DNA of 64,000 bases from Corynebacterium kroppenstedtii DSM 44385 (GTDB lineage: Bacteria; Actinomycetota; Actinomycetes; Mycobacteriales; Mycobacteriaceae). Of this stretch, positions 27,619 to 36,935 are shown one piece after another (position 1 is the stretch's first letter; each line of letters starts with the position of its first letter). Where the stretch lies: the NCBI RefSeq assembly GCF_000023145.1, contig NC_012704.1, positions 992,001-1,056,000 of the forward strand, given 5' to 3'. The notes below the pieces were generated by a model. That model searched no databases. It saw only the letters and a list, made by a program, of their open reading frames with translations, and had not been told where the DNA came from. The position numbers and the translations under genes were made by a program.

Positions 27619-28608
27619 ATGTCTTCTATGTCGAGTTCAGGGCCGCTTACCCCGTCTGCGGATGAGCCTCGCGAGGGGCAGCATTCGGGAGCGGACGCGT
27701 CCCACATGGTGGCTGCTTATATCGATCACCTCGCAGTGGAAAAGAACGCCAGCCCGAATACGTTGTCGAATTACCAACGTGATTTGAATAAATATGTTGC
27801 GTGGCTGGATCAGCATGATCTCAACATCGATAGCGTCGATGAGCCCGATATCGAGCAATTTATTGCGGATTTACGACGAGGGGACTCGACGTTGGGGTGG
27901 TCGCCTCTGGCAGCATCGTCTGCTGCCCGTGCAACCGTCGCCGTTCGTTCTCTGCATCGGTTTTCCCACGAGGAAGGGCAACTAGCTCGGGACGTCGCCG
28001 CGGGAGTAACTGTTCTGCGTTCCGGTCAATCGTTGCCTCATGCTCTGACTGTGGAACAGGTCAATCGGCTCATTGAGGCGTGCCCGGTGAATGAGTCGAG
28101 TAATCCGATTGCTCTTCGCGACCGTGCCGTTATTGAACTTCTGTATGGCACGGGAATGCGAATTAGCGAGGCCCTTAATCTCGACATCGATTCGATTGAT
28201 CGAAATCACGCGTATGTCCGTGTTGTGGGAAAGGGGAGGAAGGAACGACTCGTTCCGATCGGTGCGCCGGCGCTTCACGCTATTGATGCGTGGCTAGTCC
28301 GTGGTCGCCCCTCGATGGTCAAGCGGAGCGATAAAGCGTTATTTCTGAATGCTCGGGGTAACCGCTTGGGCCGGCAATCGGTATGGAAGTTTCTCCACGC
28401 GGCAGCGGAACGGTGTGGGCTCGGCGATTCGGTGGGGCCTCACACGTTGCGCCACTCGTATGCGACTCACCTTCTTCAAGGTGGCGCCGATATTAGGGCG
28501 GTTCAGGAACTCTTGGGGCACGCAAGCGTGACGACGACGCAGATTTACACCGCCGTATCTATTGATAATCTTCGGGAAGTGTATGCGACGTCTCATCCAC
28601 GGGCATAA
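27619..28608 (+). CDS. xerD: Tyrosine recombinase XerD
   Basis: Site-specific recombinase that, with XerC, resolves chromosome dimers at dif. An N-terminal SAM-like core-binding domain (AAYIDHLAVEKNASPNTLSNYQRDLNKY) is followed by the catalytic domain with the full set Arg181, His275, Arg278, His301 and Tyr310 (numbering from 27619): GMRISEAL, HTLRHSYATHLL, GHASVTTTQIYT. The N-terminus before residue ~30 is Ser/Pro/Asp-rich. ATG 27619 or ATG 27628 are both possible; GAGG at 27613-27616 is spaced better for the second. A TTG at 27586 without a site is unlikely. Position between NUDIX and parA/scpA is the conserved chromosomal xerD locus, so this is housekeeping, not a phage integrase. Confidence 0.93.
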   Translation: MSSMSSSGPLTPSADEPREGQHSGADASHMVAAYIDHLAVEKNASPNTLSNYQRDLNKYVAWLDQHDLNIDSVDEPDIEQFIADLRRGDSTLGWSPLAASSAARATVAVRSLHRFSHEEGQLARDVAAGVTVLRSGQSLPHALTVEQVNRLIEACPVNESSNPIALRDRAVIELLYGTGMRISEALNLDIDSIDRNHAYVRVVGKGRKERLVPIGAPALHAIDAWLVRGRPSMVKRSDKALFLNARGNRLGRQSVWKFLHAAAERCGLGDSVGPHTLRHSYATHLLQGGADIRAVQELLGHASVTTTQIYTAVSIDNLREVYATSHPRA

Positions 28609-28701
28609 GTCGGCAGTGGAATAGTCTCGACCTTGACTCTACGTATGTTCGTCGTCGTCGGCCCGTTTTTCGGCATAATGCTACGTTAAGTTCTCAATGC
28701 G

Positions 28702-28721
28702 AACTTGAACTATGTCAAGTT
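28702..28721. promoter_or_regulatory. Inverted repeat upstream of the parA-like gene
   Basis: AACTTGA and TCAAGTT form a perfect 7-bp inverted repeat with a six-base spacer, eight bases before TTGACA at 28729-28734. It lies in the 286-base gap between xerD and the parA-like gene, which otherwise shows no gene. AT-rich and without a T-run, it looks more like an operator than a terminator. The cognate regulator is unknown. Confidence 0.45.
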
Positions 28722-28894
28722 TTAATCCTTGACATCTGCACCATAGCCCCTTCGTATTGTAGAGTAATAGTCGAATTACATCGATGGTTTTCATCGTTGC
28801 TGCACTGTACGCATGGTGGCCGAATGCATAGCATTGCTCGAGACAATGATCTGCGTGCGTGTATCGACGACAAGTTCCGGAGGAAGGATTGACT

Positions 28895-29794
28895 GTGGTT
28901 GCATCGTCTCCACATGAGTCGGATAAGGGTGATGGTCTTTTCGACGACCCGACGCCCGAGCTGGGGCTGACTGGCCGCCCACGCCGACAGATTCCGGAGC
29001 CGCCTCAGCTCGATCGCCATGGCCCGGCCACGATCGTCTCGATGTGTAACCAGAAGGGTGGCGTCGGCAAGACGACGTCGACCATTAACTTGGGAGCTGC
29101 TTTAGCTGAATATGGGCGACGGGTCCTCCTCGTTGATCTCGACCCTCAGGGGGCACTGTCAGCTGGCCTGGGTATTCCGCATGATGAATTAGATCTCACG
29201 GTATTTAACTTGTTGGTGGATCCGTCGACGTCGATTCTTGAGACCATCCACCGAACCGCTGTCTCGGGTTTGGATTTGGTCCCTGCCAATATTGACTTAT
29301 CCGCAGCGGAAATTCAGTTAGTTAATGAAGTGGGGCGTGAGCAGTGCCTGGGCCGGGCTCTTCGGCCGGTGATAGGCGAATACGATTACATCATTATTGA
29401 TTGCCAGCCGTCACTTGGTCTGCTCACCGTGAACGCCTTGGCCTGCTCACAGGGAGTCATTATCCCAATGGAATGTGAATATTTCTCCTTGCGTGGCCTT
29501 GCTCTCTTGACCGATACCGTTGATAAGGTTCGCGATCGACTGAACTTTAACCTGGAAATTATTGGGATACTGGTCACGATGTTCGATCGCCGAACTCTTC
29601 ACGCGCGGGAAGTGATGGAGCGCGTGATCGAAGTATTCGGAGATCAAGTTTTCGATTCCGTTATTACGCGGACCGTCAGATTCCCCGAGACATCAGTAGC
29701 AGGAGAACCTATTACGACCTGGGCGCCGACGTCGGAAGCCGCGGAACAATATCGGGGCGTGGCCAGTGAAATGGTGGAGCGTTTGAGTAAGTGA
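28895..29794 (+). CDS. ParA/Soj-family ATPase beside scpAB
   Basis: P-loop ATPase of the ParA/MinD family. The deviant Walker A KGGVGKTT is at 54-61; LLVDLDPQGALSAGLG and YDYIIIDCQPSLGLLTVNAL are the Walker A' and B regions. The first ~45 residues form a hydrophilic Pro-rich leader. GTG 28895 has a near-perfect GGAGGAAGGA site six bases upstream; an earlier GTG at 28859 has none. It is the paralogue found with scpA-scpB in Corynebacteriales (Rv1708-like), distinct from the parAB locus near the origin. No parB or parS-like site was seen here. It may help SMC-ScpAB function or segregation, which is inference from context. Confidence 0.9.
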   Translation: MVASSPHESDKGDGLFDDPTPELGLTGRPRRQIPEPPQLDRHGPATIVSMCNQKGGVGKTTSTINLGAALAEYGRRVLLVDLDPQGALSAGLGIPHDELDLTVFNLLVDPSTSILETIHRTAVSGLDLVPANIDLSAAEIQLVNEVGREQCLGRALRPVIGEYDYIIIDCQPSLGLLTVNALACSQGVIIPMECEYFSLRGLALLTDTVDKVRDRLNFNLEIIGILVTMFDRRTLHAREVMERVIEVFGDQVFDSVITRTVRFPETSVAGEPITTWAPTSEAAEQYRGVASEMVERLSK

Positions 29795-30627
29795 CCGACG
29801 CGGAAGCTGCGATGCCCACTAAGGGCGAGGGCGTCCAAGAGGAAATCACAGGGTTCCGTGTGGCCCTCGCGAATTTTACGGGGCCGTTTGATCTCCTCCT
29901 TCAACTCATTCACAGTCACAAAATGGATGTGACCGAGGTTGCTCTCGCGCAGGTCACGGACGAATTTGTCAGCTATACGCGGAGCTTGAGTAAAACCGAG
30001 GACCTCGATGAGATCACGGAGTTCCTCGTTATTGCGGCGACCTTATTGGATTTGAAGACGGCGCGCTTGTTGCCTCGGGGTGAGGTCGATAGCGAAGAAG
30101 ATCTGGCGCTCTTAGAAACCCAAGATCTGTTGTTTGCTCGATTGCTTCAATATCGCGCTTATAAGGAGATCGCCGACGAGTTGCGCGTGCGGCACGCTCA
30201 TGCAGCCCGACGTTATCCGCGGGCGGTTGGGATGGAAGAACAATTCGCGTCGCTGCTGCCACCGGTACGGATTGATCACACCCCGCAATCATTTGCGGAG
30301 ATGGCTGCTGCCGTGTTCCGCCCCCGACCACCTGAGACAGTGAATACGTCCCATGTTCACTCTGTGGCCGTGTCTGTCCCGGAGCAAGCCGGGCGCATCC
30401 TTTCCATGCTGCATTCCGTCGGTGCGTATTCGTGGTGCTCATTTGAGCAATTGACCTCCGACTGCACGGTATCGATGCAAGTCGTCGGCAGGTTCTTAGC
30501 ATTGTTAGAGTTATTTAAAGCTCATGCCACTGACATCGACCAAGATGAGCCTTTGGGAGAAATGTTAGTGGCGTGGACGGGTCTTGAGGTTGATCCAGCT
30601 GTCGTTGCGGCCGCGAACTGGGAGTAG
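29791..30627 (+). CDS. scpA: Segregation and condensation protein A
   Basis: Kleisin subunit of the SMC-ScpAB condensin. The N-terminal SMC-neck-binding region FTGPFDLLLQLIHSHKMDVTEVALAQVTDEF and the central EFLVIAATLLDLKTARLLP are diagnostic; a C-terminal winged helix lies near 215-275. 278 residues. Starts with GTG overlapping the ParA-like stop by four bases. scpB follows 67 bases downstream. Confidence 0.95.
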   Translation: MTDAEAAMPTKGEGVQEEITGFRVALANFTGPFDLLLQLIHSHKMDVTEVALAQVTDEFVSYTRSLSKTEDLDEITEFLVIAATLLDLKTARLLPRGEVDSEEDLALLETQDLLFARLLQYRAYKEIADELRVRHAHAARRYPRAVGMEEQFASLLPPVRIDHTPQSFAEMAAAVFRPRPPETVNTSHVHSVAVSVPEQAGRILSMLHSVGAYSWCSFEQLTSDCTVSMQVVGRFLALLELFKAHATDIDQDEPLGEMLVAWTGLEVDPAVVAAANWE

Positions 30628-30694
30628 GTCCTGGTCGCGAGACTAGGGGTCAGTACCTCACATACGAGGATTGGCAGACACGAGGATCGGCGAA

Positions 30695-31279
30695 GTGACA
30701 GATAACACCACGAACCCGAATAATTTACCGAAGATCTCTGCGCTTCGTGCGGCAGTGGAGTCGGTGATGTTGGTGTTGGACGATCCTGCCCCTATTTCTG
30801 ACATTTCCCGCGCGGTGGGTGCGTCGGAGGAAGACACGCGCGCGGTCATTGACGAGTGGCGAGACGAACTCGATCAACGGGGCAGCGGCATTGAACTGCG
30901 TCACGTCGGCGATGGGTGGAGGCTCTACACCAGGGCTGAGCACGCGCCGGCCGTCGAGGCATTTTTGCTGGACGGAGCACAAACAAAGTTGTCGCGAGCG
31001 GCACTGGAAACTCTCGCGGTGGTGGCCTATCGTCAGCCGGTAACCCGTTCCCAAGTCGCAGCTGTCCGTGGCGTGAATTGTGACGGGGTCATGCGAACCT
31101 TAGCGCTGCGGGGCTTGGTGAAGGAAGTGGGGGAGGCGCAGACCTCGGGAGCTCATTTATATGCCACAACTGAGTTGTTTTTAGAGACGATGGGCTTGTC
31201 GGATGTCTCTGAACTGCCAGACTTGGCACCTCTGTTGCCCGATGTGGAAGCGATTGATGAGGCCATCGCAGATTACTGA
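30695..31279 (+). CDS. scpB: Segregation and condensation protein B
   Basis: Winged-helix dimer that binds ScpA in the SMC complex. Two winged-helix domains: about 10-80 (ISALRAAVESVMLVLDDPAPISDISRAVG) and 95-175 with LSRAALETLAVVAYRQPVTRSQVAAVRGVNCDGVMRTL-like signature (key LAVVAYRQPVTR). About 194 residues from GTG 30695, which has GAGGA eight bases upstream; a TTG at 30671 has poor spacing. Its stop codon lies inside the BioQ-like palindrome that precedes bioA. Confidence 0.94.
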   Translation: MTDNTTNPNNLPKISALRAAVESVMLVLDDPAPISDISRAVGASEEDTRAVIDEWRDELDQRGSGIELRHVGDGWRLYTRAEHAPAVEAFLLDGAQTKLSRAALETLAVVAYRQPVTRSQVAAVRGVNCDGVMRTLALRGLVKEVGEAQTSGAHLYATTELFLETMGLSDVSELPDLAPLLPDVEAIDEAIADY

Positions 31280-31291
31280 ACACTGTTCAGT
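31275..31291. promoter_or_regulatory. BioQ-like operator before bioA
   Basis: ACTGAACACTGTTCAGT is a perfect 7-bp inverted repeat with a three-base centre. The core TGAAC-N3-GTTCA closely matches the BioQ operator described for C. glutamicum biotin genes (TGAAC-N3-GTTAC type). It overlaps the scpB stop and lies immediately before TAGGGT (31291-31296), a plausible -10 element placed seven bases before ATG 31304, so binding would block bioA transcription, probably of a leaderless message. Confidence 0.72.
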
Positions 31292-31303
31292 AGGGTGGCA
31301 AGT

Positions 31304-32629
31304 ATGGAGGATCTTGCACGTTTCGACCAAGAACATATTTGGCATCCATACGACCCGATGCCAGCAGCAGTACCTTCCATCCCCGTGACGTCCGCGGAAG
31401 GAGTTACGCTGCATCTTGACGATGATCGAAACATCATTGACGGGATGAGTTCCTGGTGGGCTGTAGCACACGGACATCGCCATCCACACTTGGTTGAGGC
31501 CGCGCACAGACAAATTAATCAGATGCCACATGTGATGTTTGGAGGACTGACTCACAAACCGGCAGTGGATTTAGCCGAGTGGCTGGTAGATATCACGCCA
31601 GAGGGTCTTGACCTGGTTTTTTATTCTGATTCAGGGTCGGTCTCTGTTGAGGTCGCCATCAAGATGGCCCTCCAATATCAGATGGGGAATGGCCATCCAG
31701 AGCGCAACCGGCTCGTGACGTGGCGACGCGGGTATCACGGCGATACTCAGGGGCCCATGAGTGTGTGCGACCCCGAGGGCGGCATGCACTCTCTGTGGCG
31801 GGGCACCTTGGTGGAACAAGTTTTCGCCCCCGAACCCCCAGCTGATCCGCGCTGCGACGTGGGCCATCTTGCCGATGACGATGGTTCCGGTGGTGCGCGC
31901 CTCAGCGACGATGAGCTCGAGTCTTATCTACGTGAATTCGAGACATATATCGACGACACCATTGCGGGCGTGATTATTGAGCCGGTCGTGCAGGGGGCCG
32001 GTGGCATGCGATTCCACGACCCACGATTGGTTGCTGGCCTTCGCCGCGTGTGCGATGACCACGACATCCTCCTCATTGCCGACGAGATCGCCACAGGTTT
32101 CGGACGTACGGGGAGTCTCTTTACCTGCGAGGCGGCCACGATCACCCCGGACATTATGTGCGTCGGCAAAGCCCTGACCGGGGGAATGATGAGTTTTGCC
32201 GCCACGCTGACCACCCGGCACGTAGGCGATGTGATTTCGACGCCCCAGGGCGGCGGAGCCTTAATGCACGGGCCGACTTTCATGGGCAACCCACTGGCAT
32301 GCTCGGTGGCTCGCGCCGCGGGCGACCTCATTGATGACGGCTACTGGCGATCGACAGTTCCGCGCATTGAACAGGAATTACGCCACGGTTTGGCCCCACT
32401 TGCCGATGCTGAACAGGTGTCCTCGGTGCGGGTCCTGGGCGCTATCGGCGTCGTCGAACTAGCTCACCCTGTCGATATGAAGGTCGCGACGAAGGTAGCC
32501 GTGGAGTCGGGGGTGTGGCTTCGACCTTTCGGAAAGCTGGTTTATAGCATGCCGCCGTTTATATCGACCAGCAGTGACATCGAAAAAATCTGCGCGGCGA
32601 TGCGGAACATTGTCGCTGCGTCGGCCTGA
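31304..32629 (+). CDS. bioA: Adenosylmethionine-8-amino-7-oxononanoate aminotransferase
   Basis: PLP enzyme making 7,8-diaminopelargonate (DAPA) from KAPA with SAM as amino donor, the second-last-but-one step of biotin synthesis. HIWHPYDPM near the N-terminus, SSWWAVAHGHRHPHL, and the DEIATGFGRTGSLFTCE stretch are BioA-specific; the Schiff-base lysine is in CVGKALTGGMMS (about residue 289). About 441 residues. ATG 31304 is preferred (possible leaderless message with TAGGGT seven bases before); GTG 31295 is in frame. bioD follows 67 bases downstream. bioB and bioF are not in the window. Confidence 0.95.
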   Translation: MEDLARFDQEHIWHPYDPMPAAVPSIPVTSAEGVTLHLDDDRNIIDGMSSWWAVAHGHRHPHLVEAAHRQINQMPHVMFGGLTHKPAVDLAEWLVDITPEGLDLVFYSDSGSVSVEVAIKMALQYQMGNGHPERNRLVTWRRGYHGDTQGPMSVCDPEGGMHSLWRGTLVEQVFAPEPPADPRCDVGHLADDDGSGGARLSDDELESYLREFETYIDDTIAGVIIEPVVQGAGGMRFHDPRLVAGLRRVCDDHDILLIADEIATGFGRTGSLFTCEAATITPDIMCVGKALTGGMMSFAATLTTRHVGDVISTPQGGGALMHGPTFMGNPLACSVARAAGDLIDDGYWRSTVPRIEQELRHGLAPLADAEQVSSVRVLGAIGVVELAHPVDMKVATKVAVESGVWLRPFGKLVYSMPPFISTSSDIEKICAAMRNIVAASA

Positions 32630-32696
32630 GTGACCGGAGTCATCACAGAGGTGTTCGGTCGGGATTATTTACTGACCTAATGAGAGGAGATTAACA

Positions 32697-33389
32697 ATGA
32701 GCATTGTCATCATGACGGGAACAGGGACAGATGTCGGCAAGACTGTCGCTACTGGAGCGGTTGCCTGCGTCCTTCAGAAGGAGGGATATGAGCCCTTCAT
32801 CGTGAAGCCGGCGCAAACTGGTGAACCCGAAGGCGAAGGCGACGCTCCCCGTGTTACCGCCTTGACCGGCATTGATAATGCGGAGACGCTATACCGGTTC
32901 CCCGAACCACTTGCCCCAGCGACGTCGGCGCGCCGGGCGAATATGCCATACCCCGAGCTCACAACCGTTGCCGAAGAGATTAAGTCTTTCGATAAGCCAG
33001 GTCGCGTTGTTCTCGTCGAGGGTGCTGGCGGGCTCCTTGTGCGTATCGGTCAGGACTGGACCATTGCCGATCTAGCCCGAGAGCTGGGTGCCCCGATTAT
33101 TGTTGTGTGCTCAACAGGTCTCGGAAGTTTGAACGAGGCTGAATTGACGGTGGAAGCTGCCACACGCCGGGGCCTGACGGTGCTTGGTTTAATAGGTGGG
33201 TCCATTCCGGACTCCCCAGATTTGGCGACGCGGTGCAATAAGGAAGACTTGCCGGTGGTTACCGGGACCGATGTCTTGGGGTACATACCCGAGGGAGCTG
33301 GCGGCTGGTCACAGCAGCGGTTCGTGCAGGAGGCACCTGGGTTTTTCGTACCAGATGTTGTCGGTCGGGTCACTCGTGAGAGCGATTAA
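32697..33389 (+). CDS. bioD: Dethiobiotin synthetase
   Basis: Closes the ureido ring of DAPA with CO2 and ATP to give dethiobiotin. P-loop GTGTDVGKT near residues 7-15, VKPAQTGEPEG and VLVEGAGGLLVRI are family hallmarks. 230 residues, normal. ATG preceded by GAGAGGAG. Forms a unit with bioA, presumably under the same BioQ-like control. The 250 bases that follow show no credible gene or clear terminator. Confidence 0.95.
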   Translation: MSIVIMTGTGTDVGKTVATGAVACVLQKEGYEPFIVKPAQTGEPEGEGDAPRVTALTGIDNAETLYRFPEPLAPATSARRANMPYPELTTVAEEIKSFDKPGRVVLVEGAGGLLVRIGQDWTIADLARELGAPIIVVCSTGLGSLNEAELTVEAATRRGLTVLGLIGGSIPDSPDLATRCNKEDLPVVTGTDVLGYIPEGAGGWSQQRFVQEAPGFFVPDVVGRVTRESD

Positions 33390-33639
33390 TTGCTAGAGGC
33401 TGAATGGTGACGTGACCGCGTTTGTTGGCCAGTGAGTCTGCGCCTGGCAGATGTGTTGCCACGCGATTGCGTCGCCACGCTCGTCAAGATAATGACACGA
33501 GTGAAGAACGTGATAGACTCACCGGTCACCATATGTTTTGCGTGGACGGCCGCTTATTTTTCATGCTATGAACCGGCGCCACGTTATCCCCTGTTTTTCA
33601 AAAGTGTAAATAACGCATAAATACGGAAAGGTCCACATC

Positions 33640-34476
33640 GTGGCTTCTACCGCTCGCCGTGACGGCACACCGGAATACGTACCCAAGGCCAAGCCCGCCC
33701 GCCATCAACACGTCAAGGGCACATCGCCCGCCCATCATTCAGGTGAGGGCATTCGCCTGCAAAAGGTCTTGGCCGCTGCTGGCGTCGCCTCGCGCAGGAT
33801 GTCAGAAAAACTCATCGACGAGGGGCGAGTCGAGGTCAACGGGGACATCGTGACCCGTCAGGGCGTCCGCGTGGATCCCGATTATGACGTGATTCGCGTT
33901 GATGGCAGCAGAGTCGTCGTCGACGAATCGATGCAGTACTTCGCGTTGAACAAACCACGCGGCGTTCAGTCCACCATGCATGATGATATGGGTCGGCCCT
34001 GCGTCGGCGATATTGTTGGCGAGAAAGTCGACGCTGGTCAGAGGCTTTTCCACGTCGGCCGTTTGGATGCTGCGACACAGGGGCTTCTGCTTTTGACTAA
34101 TGATGGCGAGCTAGCGAACCGGTTGATCCATCCCAAATACGGAATCAAGAAAACCTACCTCGCGACCGTTCTCGGTGAAGTCGACAAGAAAGATCTCCGA
34201 CGCCTGACGCAGGGGATTGAGTTGGACGATGGCACCGCCCGCGCCGACGACGCTGACATCATCGACGTCTGGCAAGGCCGTTCGCTCGTGAAAGTAGTGC
34301 TCCACGAGGGGCGCAAGCACATCGTGCGACGGATGCTCAAAGCAGCTGGTTTCCCGGTGCAGGAGCTGGTTCGAACGAAGATCCACACGGTGCAGTTGGG
34401 TGAGCAGACTCCGGGAACACTGCGTGCCTTGAACCGTTCGGAACTGACCAGCTTGTTTAATGCTGTTGATATGTAA
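33640..34476 (+). CDS. rluB: Ribosomal large-subunit pseudouridine synthase B-like
   Basis: Converts a uridine of 23S rRNA (position ~2605 in E. coli RluB) to pseudouridine. An S4 RNA-binding domain (IRLQKVLAAAGVASRRMSEKLI, about 30-90) precedes the RsuA/RluB catalytic domain with the GRLDAATQG motif, catalytic Asp143. The first ~30 residues are basic and Pro-rich. 278 residues. GTG start with GGAAAGG upstream. Conserved place between scpB (here separated by bioAD) and cmk. Confidence 0.94.
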   Translation: MASTARRDGTPEYVPKAKPARHQHVKGTSPAHHSGEGIRLQKVLAAAGVASRRMSEKLIDEGRVEVNGDIVTRQGVRVDPDYDVIRVDGSRVVVDESMQYFALNKPRGVQSTMHDDMGRPCVGDIVGEKVDAGQRLFHVGRLDAATQGLLLLTNDGELANRLIHPKYGIKKTYLATVLGEVDKKDLRRLTQGIELDDGTARADDADIIDVWQGRSLVKVVLHEGRKHIVRRMLKAAGFPVQELVRTKIHTVQLGEQTPGTLRALNRSELTSLFNAVDM

Positions 34477-34572
34477 CAACCCGTACTATGTAGAACTCTC
34501 GCGTCTAGTTTCGTGTGACCCGATGTAACCGGGATTATGCAATGGCAGAACGGAATAATTAGGAGTTTAGTG

Positions 34573-36927
34573 ATGTCAATTACTCGTACATCGGATGACT
34601 CAACACTCGCCAACACACCAGGGGGAGGTGTGATCGTCGCGGTCGATGGACCATCCGGCACGGGCAAATCCACGGTCTGCCGGACCGTCGCCTCGCGATT
34701 GAACGCATCCTACTTAGACACCGGAGCTATGTACCGCGTGGCCACCCTCCACGTGCTCAATGCCGGAATCGACCCCGAGGATTCCGACGCTGTCATCGAG
34801 GCAACCTCTGACTTACCTATCGCGATTAACGACGACCCGCATTCGACCGAAGTCATTCTCGACGGAACCAACGTGGCCGATGACATCCGGACGGCACGAG
34901 TGACACGGGCGGTCTCGTCGGTAGCAGCGATCCCTGAAGTCCGCCAGAACCTTGTGGCCCTGCAGCGCTCCTTGGCCCACAAGGCTGGACGATGTGTTGT
35001 CGAAGGACGCGATATCGGCACCGTCGTCCTAGCGGACGCACCCTGCAAAGTCTTCATGACGGCTGAGCCGAGCATCCGCGCCCAACGACGGTACGACCAG
35101 GATCGCGAAGCTGGCCGAGACATCACCTTCGACGAGGTATTACGGGACGTTCAAGAACGCGACCGTAAGGATTCATCGCGGACAGACTCGCCGCTCATGC
35201 CAGCCGACGACGCCATCGTCGTCGACACGAGCCACCAGGGCATTGACGAGGTCGTCGAGACCATCATCTCCCTGGTCCGCCAATCGAGCAGCGATAACGA
35301 CCGAGCCGACGACGACCGGCCTGATGAGGACAGTTCACTCGAGGATCTCGTCTTCACCACGACAGAAGGCCAGGCCATTGGCGACGAGGACAGTGTCGAC
35401 ACCGTCGACATCGCTGACGCCACTGACGCGGATGAACACACTGACCGCGCCGACGACGGCGACCACACTGACGAACCCAGCGGCGACGCAACCGACGGTG
35501 ACATCACCGACGACGAGGTCAACAACCTCCTCGTTACCTCCGACAGTGACACCGATTGGCACTCTGTCGAGGAAGCATTCGGCGTCTTCGACGACGCCGG
35601 ATACACCTCCGAAGCACTATGCACCGTCGCCATCCTCGGCCGACCGAACGTAGGTAAATCCACACTCGTCAACCGTTTCATCGGACGCCGTGAAGCCGTC
35701 GTCGAAGACTTCCCAGGAGTCACACGCGACCGCATCTCATACCTCGGCGAATGGAACGGCCGACGCTTCTGGGTACAAGACACCGGCGGATGGGACCCCG
35801 ACGCTAAAGGCATGCACGCGGCCATCGCCCGCCAAGCCGAAGGCGCGATGAAAACAGCCGACGTCATCGTCTTCGTCGTCGACAGCCAAGTCGGAATCAC
35901 CGCATCCGACGAAATGCTCGCCCGCAAACTACACCGCGCCGAGCAACCCGTCGTTCTCGTCGCCAATAAATTCGACTCGCCCACGCAATACGGCGACCTC
36001 GCGGAATTCTGGGCCCTCGGCCTCGACAACCCCTACCCGGTGTCGGCCAAACACGGCCACGGCGCCGCCGATGTTCTCGACGAAGTCATCCGACTCTTCC
36101 CCGACAAACCACGGCAAGAATCCATCACATCGGGGCCGCGCCGGGTCGCCCTCGTCGGCAAACCTAACGTCGGTAAGTCGAGCTTGCTCAACAAGATGAC
36201 GGGGGAGGATCGAGCCGTCGTCGATGATGTTGCGGGAACGACCGTCGACCCCGTTGACTCGCTCGTCGAGCTTGACCAAAAGACCTGGACCTTCGTCGAT
36301 ACTGCTGGTATCCGGAAGAAAACGAAGAAGGCAACGGGCCACGAGTATTACGCGGGCCTGCGAACGCGGGGTGCCATCGATGCGGCGGAGGTCGTTGTCT
36401 TTATTGTCGACGCTTCTGAACCAGTGACCGAGCAGGATCAGCGTGTTCTGCGCATGATCTTGGATTCCGGGCGAGCGCTGGTGGTTGCTTACAACAAGTG
36501 GGACATGGTTGATGAGGATCGTCGGGATATGCTCGACCGCGAGATTGAGCTGCAGCTCTCGCACATCCCGTGGGCTCGGCGTGTGAACATCTCGGCGAAA
36601 ACCGGGCGGGCGATTCACAAGCTCGAGCCCGCGATGATCGAGGCCCTAGAGAGCTGGGATGGCCGTGTTCCCACAGGTCAGCTCAATACGTGGCTGCGGG
36701 CGGTCATTGCTGAGACGCCTCCTCCGATGCGGGGCGGTCGTCTGCCGAGAGTCTTGTTTGCGACGCAGGCATCCACACGGCCACCGGTGATCGTGCTGTT
36801 TACTACCGGTTTTCTGGAACATGGGTACCGACGTTTCCTCGAACGGAAGTTCCGCGAGACTTTCGGCTTTACCGGTTCGCCCGTGCGGATTGCTGTGCGT
36901 GTGCGGGAAAAGCGGGGGAGGAAGTAG
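34573..36927 (+). CDS. cmk-der: Fused cytidylate kinase - ribosome GTPase Der
   Basis: A 784-residue fusion. Residues ~15-235 are CMP kinase: P-loop GPSGTGKST at 26-34, LDTGAMYR, and [22 protein letters not shown]. Residues ~235-345 are a very acidic Asp/Glu/Thr-rich linker. Residues ~350-784 are Der/EngA with two GTPase domains (P-loop lysines Lys362 in GRPNVGKS and Lys535 in [12 protein letters not shown] and NKWD G4 motifs) and a KH-like C-terminus, required for 50S assembly. The ATG at 34573 follows AGGAG by seven bases. Fusions of this pair are known in actinobacteria; in M. tuberculosis they are adjacent genes. Codon choice changes near 36150 (see findings). The convergent methyltransferase ends 8 bases after. 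Confidence 0.95.
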   Translation: MSITRTSDDSTLANTPGGGVIVAVDGPSGTGKSTVCRTVASRLNASYLDTGAMYRVATLHVLNAGIDPEDSDAVIEATSDLPIAINDDPHSTEVILDGTNVADDIRTARVTRAVSSVAAIPEVRQNLVALQRSLAHKAGRCVVEGRDIGTVVLADAPCKVFMTAEPSIRAQRRYDQDREAGRDITFDEVLRDVQERDRKDSSRTDSPLMPADDAIVVDTSHQGIDEVVETIISLVRQSSSDNDRADDDRPDEDSSLEDLVFTTTEGQAIGDEDSVDTVDIADATDADEHTDRADDGDHTDEPSGDATDGDITDDEVNNLLVTSDSDTDWHSVEEAFGVFDDAGYTSEALCTVAILGRPNVGKSTLVNRFIGRREAVVEDFPGVTRDRISYLGEWNGRRFWVQDTGGWDPDAKGMHAAIARQAEGAMKTADVIVFVVDSQVGITASDEMLARKLHRAEQPVVLVANKFDSPTQYGDLAEFWALGLDNPYPVSAKHGHGAADVLDEVIRLFPDKPRQESITSGPRRVALVGKPNVGKSSLLNKMTGEDRAVVDDVAGTTVDPVDSLVELDQKTWTFVDTAGIRKKTKKATGHEYYAGLRTRGAIDAAEVVVFIVDASEPVTEQDQRVLRMILDSGRALVVAYNKWDMVDEDRRDMLDREIELQLSHIPWARRVNISAKTGRAIHKLEPAMIEALESWDGRVPTGQLNTWLRAVIAETPPPMRGGRLPRVLFATQASTRPPVIVLFTTGFLEHGYRRFLERKFRETFGFTGSPVRIAVRVREKRGRK

Positions 36928-36935
36928 TTTTCTTC

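Noticed and set aside
27619..28608. Integrase suggesting a mobile element
   Set aside because: It is the chromosomal xerD in its conserved neighbourhood; no att repeats or cargo genes are present.
33432..33620. 62-residue frame between bioD and rluB
   Set aside because: No ribosome site, no recognisable motif; the gap is probably just a promoter region.
35151..36029. 292-residue antisense frame inside cmk-der
   Set aside because: Ser/Thr/Arg-rich translation produced by the C/A-ending codons of the real gene; no start signal or domain.
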